Source: Chrysochromulina parva | Lineage: Eukaryota > Haptophyta > Prymnesiales > Chrysochromulinaceae | Assembly: GCA_002887195.1 (NCBI GenBank) | Contig: PJAB01000922.1 | Location: 1-19,053, forward strand | DNA length: 19,053 nucleotides | Reading direction: 5' to 3' | Part shown: in pieces, positions 15,112 to 19,053 of the stretch | Layout of the letters: every line of letters begins with the position of its first letter | Numbering within the stretch: position 1 is the first letter of the stretch | Notes under the pieces: model-generated | Database searches by the model: none | Seen by the model: only the letters and a program-made list of their open reading frames with translations | What the model was told of the DNA's origin: nothing | Translations under genes and position numbers: made by a program

Positions 15112-15582
15112 CGAAGTGCTCGCCGCAACGAAGAGCACTGCGCACTGGGTGATGGGGCCCTCCCTCCCGATTTAGGCACTTCTTGGCAGGCTTCTTATGG
15201 ATCACGGTCCGTTAGGATTGCATGCATTCGGTAAGTTGTTGACAGTGAAGTCAAGTCAAGTCAAGTCAACTCTCACCTCCACTGCTAGCCTCGAGAGCAC
15301 ATTTCGATTCGATAACGGTTAACGCATAGGCCATAGCCGTTCCTGTTTTAGCCTAGGTTCAAGGTCTCGTGTCAGTACGTTTATGAAGAGACTTGACTTC
15401 TACATGAAGACATCATGTGTCGAGCATCAATTGACCCGTCACCGATGTTCACAGCGTCCTCACTGCGTCGCGGCCCCCCACTCGCGAGACCCACTGTGGA
15501 GTCCCACCTTAAGTGATACGATGTAAGTCCCATCGCCGACGCACCTCCATTTGAGTTGCACACCTGCCGACGACGTCTCCTA
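15112..15582. promoter_or_regulatory. Intergenic region upstream of the Ser/Pro-rich protein gene
   Basis: 471 bp between the LRR gene stop (15583) and the ATG at 15111, both minus strand. It is less GC-rich than the coding DNA and contains the (GACTT)4 element at 15248-15267 (minus orientation) and a two-unit GACTTGACTT at 15390-15399 on the plus strand. I see no gene. Confidence 0.45.
15248..15267 (-). repeat. (GACTT)4 microsatellite upstream of the Ser/Pro-rich protein gene
   Basis: The plus strand reads (AAGTC)4, so the coding (minus) strand reads (GACTT)4. It lies 136 bp upstream of the minus-strand ATG at 15111. It has the same unit, copy number and gene-relative orientation as the repeat before LAS1 (5045-5064). 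Confidence 0.9.
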
Positions 15583-16308
15583 TCACAACACCGAGCATGC
15601 CTGGCAATGAGCGCTGATGTGAGCCTTGGTGCTCGCTGTAACGTCCGTACCGCTCAAGTTGAGGAACGTGAGCTTGGGCAGGTAGCCGTCCTTTGCAGCA
15701 TTGGACAGCGCTTTCCCGCCGCGGTCCGTCGTCGCTGTGTCGTGCAGCGTGATGAGACGGAGCGAGCCCCACGAGCCCTCGGTCAGCGCGGCAGCGAGCG
15801 CTGTCACGCCGTCGTCGCCGAACTTGTTGCGGTTCAAGTACAAGAGCTTCAGTCGTGGCATGGCGCCCGCAGCCCTTGCCAATGCACCCAGACCGTCGTC
15901 GTCAATCTCATTCATAGATAGGAGCCAACACTCGACGCGCTCGAAGGCGCCAAACAGGTTTGCAGCCCGTGCCAGTGCACGGGCGCCGGTGTCACCAATC
16001 TTGTTGAATGAGAGGTCCACCTGTGTTAGCTGCGGCAGCGCCAACGCACCAGCCGCCAGCAGCGTGGCCTCTTTATCGCCGAGCCCTTTATTTGCCAGAT
16101 GCAAACACTGCTGGGTGCAAAACCCGCTGGGTTGTAGCGTGACGCCGAAACCACGGCGCAAGTTGTAGGGCGACGTCTCGAGCGGCTGTAGCACAAGCGC
16201 CAAACGCTTGGTGACGAGCTGGTTGAGGTGCCGATTCAGACGCTGGAGGGCAGCGAGCCCTCGCGTCGTCGACCACGCCAACACGTTTTCCTGGAGCTCC
16301 TCGGCCAA
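15583..16308 (-). CDS. F-box-like / leucine-rich-repeat (ribonuclease-inhibitor type) protein, 5' end unresolved
   Basis: The open frame shown codes for about 241 aa and continues upstream to an in-frame TGA near 16410 without any ATG, so the true start probably lies in an upstream exon. At the start, FADLAEELQENVLAWSTTRG and then LNRHLNQLV resemble an F-box helix pattern (L-x-x-E-L-x-x-x-V-L), which I call only tentatively. The rest has four or five RI-type LRRs with L-x-x-x-x-L-x-x-N-x-(I/F)-x-D-x-G-x-x-A-L spacing. Examples are LTQVDLSFNKIGDTGARALA, LKLLYLNRNKFGDDGVTALA and LTFLNLSGTDVT. Such repeats form a solenoid for protein binding; with an F-box they would recruit substrates to SCF ubiquitin ligases, which is an inference. 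The end CQACSVL is not a clean CaaX box. It is divergent from the RRM gene. Confidence 0.72.
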   Translation of the reverse strand: MAEELQENVLAWSTTRGLAALQRLNRHLNQLVTKRLALVLQPLETSPYNLRRGFGVTLQPSGFCTQQCLHLANKGLGDKEATLLAAGALALPQLTQVDLSFNKIGDTGARALARAANLFGAFERVECWLLSMNEIDDDGLGALARAAGAMPRLKLLYLNRNKFGDDGVTALAAALTEGSWGSLRLITLHDTATTDRGGKALSNAAKDGYLPKLTFLNLSGTDVTASTKAHISAHCQACSVL

Positions 16309-16761
16309 GTCGGCGAAGCGTAGCGTGCAGGCCGTTCGGCGGGCCGAACAGAGCTGCTGGCCACCACTAATCTTGCCACTACGGTCTTGTTTGTCTTCAT
16401 GGATCCAAGTTTTTTTTCACACGACAAGTCAAGAGCTACATGTACATGTACATGTATGTGACATGATAGTTTACCCTCGCGGCAAGACGCAGACACACCG
16501 TGCAGGGCGCAGACGATACAATCTAGTGTTCCCGTATTTCCCCTGAAGGATTCCTAAAGACGCTGATAGGATACACTTACATGTACAATCACTCTCGTGT
16601 TTGCGGAACACCAACGTCGACAGACTTCTCCACGACAAAAACCCCTTCATCATCACATTGTATCATGGCTCGTGAACATCTGATGATGACGAAAGGCGCC
16701 AAGTGAGGCGCCTCAGACGCACGCGACCAACCTAATCGCGCGCGGCTCACACGCGCGCGCG
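16309..16761. promoter_or_regulatory. Divergent region between LRR gene and RRM gene
   Basis: 453 bp that must hold the RRM-gene promoter and the missing 5' exon or leader of the LRR gene. On the minus strand a possible donor GTAAAC starts at 16474, but its use cannot be shown. A 20-bp self-complementary (ACATGT)-type repeat lies at 16437-16456, and CTTGACTTG lies on the minus strand at 16425-16433. The last 20 bp before the RRM ATG are an alternating CG stretch. No RNA gene was recognised. Confidence 0.45.
16437..16456. repeat. 20-bp perfect palindrome TACATGTACATGTACATGTA
   Basis: The sequence is identical to its own reverse complement and is composed of CATGTA units. It lies in the 5' flank or a possible 5' intron of the LRR gene. 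Further ACATGTA copies lie at about 16579-16586 and 14104-14110. Confidence 0.9.
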
Positions 16762-18606
16762 ATGGCCACGCACGCACCGATTTACGGCCGTGGCAAGGGC
16801 TTCGGTGCGGGCAAGGGCAAGGGCGGCTTCGGCGGCGGCAAGGGCTACAGCAGCGGTGACAGCGGCGCGGCAGCGCCGGGCACCAAGGTGTATGTGGGCA
16901 ACCTGAGCTGGGAGACGAGCTGGCAGGACCTCAAGGACCATTTTCGGCAGGCAGGTGAGGTGACGCACGCGGACGTCATTCAAAGTGCCGACGGCCGCTC
17001 CAAGGGCTGCGGCCTCGTCACTTTTTCGACGGCGCGGGAGGCGGCGAACGCCATCAGCACCCTGCATGACTCGGTGCTGCACTCGCGCGCAATCTTCGTG
17101 CGCGAGGACCGCGAGGCGGCGCTGCCCGGTCTGCCCGCGCCGCCGCAGGTCCGCGGCGCCGGCGTGCCCGTCCCGGCGCTGCCGCGGGCGCCGCCGCCAC
17201 GGGCGCCGACAACAACGCCGTCAGAGCCGGGCGCACGCGTCTTCATAAACAACCTTGCCTTCGAGACGAGCTGGCAGGACCTCAAGGACCATTTCCGGCA
17301 GGCGGGTGAGGTGGTGCACGCGGACGTGATGATGGGGCAGGACGGCCGTTCCAAGGGTTGTGGCATGGTCACCTTTGCCACGGCGCGTGAGGCCGCGAAT
17401 GCGATCCAAACTCTCAACTCCACAAGCATCAACGGGCGCGTGATCTACGTCCGCGAGGACCGTGAAGCTGTGCGCCGCCGCCGCCGCCACCGCCGCTGCC
17501 GCTGCCCTCGCTGCCCTCGCTGCTTCCCGCTCCCCCTTCCCGCGCCTCCTCCCGCTCTGCCCCGCTCGCTCACCCCTTGGCGTGCATGCACGTGTGCGTG
17601 GGCAGGCGCTGCCAGGCCTACCAGCGCCCGCGAGCCGATCGTCGCCCGCGGGCCCTGTGGGCAGCGGCGGCGCTGCGCCGCCGCCCTTTGCGGGGGGGCT
17701 GCCGCCCGCACGTGCAGCGGCCGCCACCCCGCTACTCGGGCGGCCAGGCGGTGCAGGTGCGGGCCCGCCCGGTGCCCAGGCCGGCGCCGGTGCGCCCGCG
17801 ACGCCGGGCACCAAGGTGTATGTGGGCAACCTGGCGTGGGAGACGAGCTGGCAGGACCTCAAGGACCATTTCCGCGCAGTGGGCGATGTGCTTCACGCGG
17901 ACGTGATGATGGGTCCCGACGGCCGATCGCGCGGTTGTGGGCTTGTCGCGTTCGCCACGCCGGAGCAGGCGGCGGCCGCCATCAGCACGCTACACGACTC
18001 GGTTCTGCACTCTCGCTCGATATTTGTGCGTGAGGACCGCGAGGCCGGCCACGGGATCGGCGAGGGCGGCGGCGGCAAGGGTGGCTTCGGCGGCGGCGGC
18101 AAGGGCAGCGGCAAGGGCTACGGCAAGGGCGAGGGCGGCGGGAGCGGTTGCCAGGTGTTCGTGGGGAATCTGCCCTGGGACGTCGCGTGGCAGGTGCGAG
18201 CCTGCTTGCCTGGTCCATGATTGCCTGGTCCATGATTGCCTGGTCCATGATTGCCTGGTCCATGATTGCCTGGTCCATGATTGCCTGGTCCATGATTGCC
18301 TGGTCCATGATTGCCTGGTCCATGATTGCCTGGTCCATCAGGTGAGTGCCTGCAGGCTTGACTGATGGACCATGACTGAGCTCGATCGCCGCGCATGACC
18401 TCTGATGGCAGGCCCTCAAGGACCACTTCCGCGCGGCCGGCAATGTCGTCCATGCTGACGTCATGGTGGACGCGGACGGGCGGTCGCGCGGCTGCGGCAC
18501 CGTCCTCTTCTCGACGACGCGCGAGGCGGCGAAGGCCATCCAGCTCTTTAACGAATCCTTCCTCCTGGGCCGCCAGATCGAGGTGCGGCCAGATTCGCAC
18601 CGGTAG
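16762..18606 (+). CDS. Four-RRM RNA-binding protein with Gly/Lys-rich linkers (Gbp2/hnRNP-like)
   Basis: Exons 16762-17469, 17606-18193 and 18412-18606 (both introns phase 0) give 496 aa. A Gly/Lys-rich N-terminus (about 9-36, GKG/GGFGGGKGY units) precedes RRM1 (42-117), RRM2 (158-234), RRM3 (305-380) and RRM4 (418-494). RNP2 reads VYVGNL, VFINNL, VYVGNL and VFVGNL; RNP1 reads KGCGLVTF, KGCGMVTF, RGCGLVAF and RGCGTVLF. All copies share a W-Q-(D/A)-L-K-D-H-F-R helix. Linkers are Ala/Pro-rich (118-157, 237-303), and a second GKG-rich stretch lies at 390-416. RRM4 is completed only after removing intron 2. The RRM style (single-stranded RNA binding, W-x-D-L-K-D-H-F) resembles Gbp2/Hrb1-type mRNA-export and SR-like proteins; the precise role is unknown. 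The start ATG is in a GCGATGG context. It is divergent from the LRR gene. Confidence 0.92.
17470..17605 (+). other. Phase-0 intron 1 (136 bp) of the RRM gene
   Basis: The donor is GAAGCT|GTGCGC and the acceptor GTGGGCAG|GCG, with a strong C/T-rich tract through the middle and a CTCAC branch-like site at about 17570. It joins EDREA to ALPGLPAPAS. The homologous junction after RRM1, EDREA-ALPGLPAPP, has no intron, which confirms the exact splice. Confidence 0.9.
18194..18411 (+). other. Phase-0 intron 2 (218 bp) of the RRM gene, filled by a minisatellite
   Basis: The donor is TGGCAG|GTGCGA and the acceptor GATGGCAG|GCC. It splits RRM4 between W-Q and A-L-K-D-H-F. In RRM1-3 the same place reads W-Q-D-L-K-D-H-F without interruption, which fixes the boundaries. 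It contains nine 15-bp repeats, an inverted repeat and an internal CAG|GTGAGT. Confidence 0.92.
18206..18340 (+). repeat. Nine tandem copies of a 15-bp unit in RRM-gene intron 2
   Basis: Units TTGCCTGGTCCATGA start at 18206 and repeat every 15 bp. Eight are identical and the ninth ends in TCA. The unit length is a multiple of three, so the array is open in several frames and produces long spurious ORFs on both strands. Perfect identity suggests recent expansion or homogenisation. Confidence 0.97.
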
Positions 18607-19053
18607 ATCTCGTCGCTCGAGATCTCGCTCCTCGTGGCTCGAGGTGCGCGCCCGGCTCGTCTGCAGCAAATGGGGTGTGGAGGAAGATGTAAATGCCGAG
18701 CGACGCGGGGCAAGGGCGGCGGCGGCGATGCCGACGGCGAGCGGCGGCGGTGGCGGCGGCGGCGGCGGACGGCGGTGGCTCGGCTGACGACGCAGCAGGC
18801 GGCGACAAGGCGCTCGCTCATGACAGCGCGCGCGCTCGTGCGCGGAGTATCTGGGAGTAAGATGTTGCTGTGGGAAAAGGGGAGTGAGTGGACGGCGGGC
18901 GCTCGTTTCCACACCGGAACGGCCGGTGCAGGTGACGGCGCGGCAGCCGAGGCGGAGGGCGGCTGAGCGGCGCCAGAGCGCCATTGGTGAGCGCGAGAGT
19001 GCGCGCGCGGCCGGGACTGAGGCGACGCGGCGAGAGAAGGGCGGTGGCGGCGA
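18607..19053. other. 3' flank of the RRM gene, no gene recognised
   Basis: 447 bp to the window edge. It contains a (GGC)n-type simple stretch at about 18715-18775 and purine-rich GC-rich sequence towards the end. ORFs here have arginine- or glycine-rich content typical of frame-shadowed GC-rich DNA. No domain, RNA gene or terminator was recognised; the first part is presumably 3' UTR. Confidence 0.5.

Noticed and set aside
14528..15234. Plus-strand ORFs with Gly-rich and EAL-repeat helices opposite the Ser/Pro-rich protein
   Set aside because: The Gly run is the complement of the proline codons, and the minus frame has a proper signal peptide and ATG. Some doubt remains.
18206..18340. CRISPR-like direct repeat array
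   Set aside because: Repeats are contiguous 15-mers with no spacers in a eukaryotic intron.
18118..18984. Minus-strand ORFs (288-310 aa) with a repeated pentapeptide across 18206-18340
   Set aside because: The 15-bp minisatellite has no stop in these frames, so it creates artificial open reading frames; the array lies inside an intron of the plus-strand RRM gene.

Overview
The window looks like nuclear DNA of a eukaryote with a compact, GC-rich genome, probably a marine microalga (haptophyte-like or a similar lineage). The evidence is a set of purely eukaryotic proteins (LAS1, TOM7, a GGNBP2 homologue, a TMBIM/Lifeguard protein, a four-RRM protein), short phase-0 spliceosomal introns of 100-218 bp, strong third-position GC, and an N-terminal SAP-like motif of a kind I associate with marine protists. 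The lineage is inference; the eukaryotic nature is well supported.

Layout, left to right. 563-1672 (-): unrecognised membrane protein with a signal-peptide-like N-terminus. 1784-2867 (+): acyl-protein-thioesterase-like hydrolase with one intron, divergent from the first gene. 3536-4648 (+): TMBIM/BAX-inhibitor-1-family membrane protein. 5093-7531 (+): LAS1, an ITS2 pre-rRNA endoribonuclease. 8081-9607 (-): GGNBP2 homologue with one minisatellite-bearing intron, convergent with LAS1. 10016-10264 (+): TOM7. Five genes then run head to tail on the minus strand: an F-box-like/LRR protein (15583-16308, 5' end unresolved), a secreted Ser/Pro-rich protein (14413-15111), a P450-fold protein lacking the heme-thiolate Cys (12656-14107), ClpP (11666-12454), and a DHHC-family membrane protein whose DHHC motif is lost (10499-11563). 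The last gene, 16762-18606 (+), is a three-exon protein with four RRMs.

Most genes are housekeeping: ribosome biogenesis (LAS1), mitochondrial import and proteolysis (TOM7, ClpP), RNA handling (RRM protein) and membrane or lipid biology. I see no operon-like pathway. The most unusual block is 10499-14107, where two predicted pseudoenzymes flank ClpP, and ClpP and the DHHC-like ORF share a reading frame with only one TGA between them.

Other points of interest are introns present in some and absent from other internal RRM copies, minisatellites confined to two introns that also share a 13-mer, and a (GACTT)4 element in the same orientation upstream of two genes. No mobile element, CRISPR array, rRNA or tRNA was recognised.
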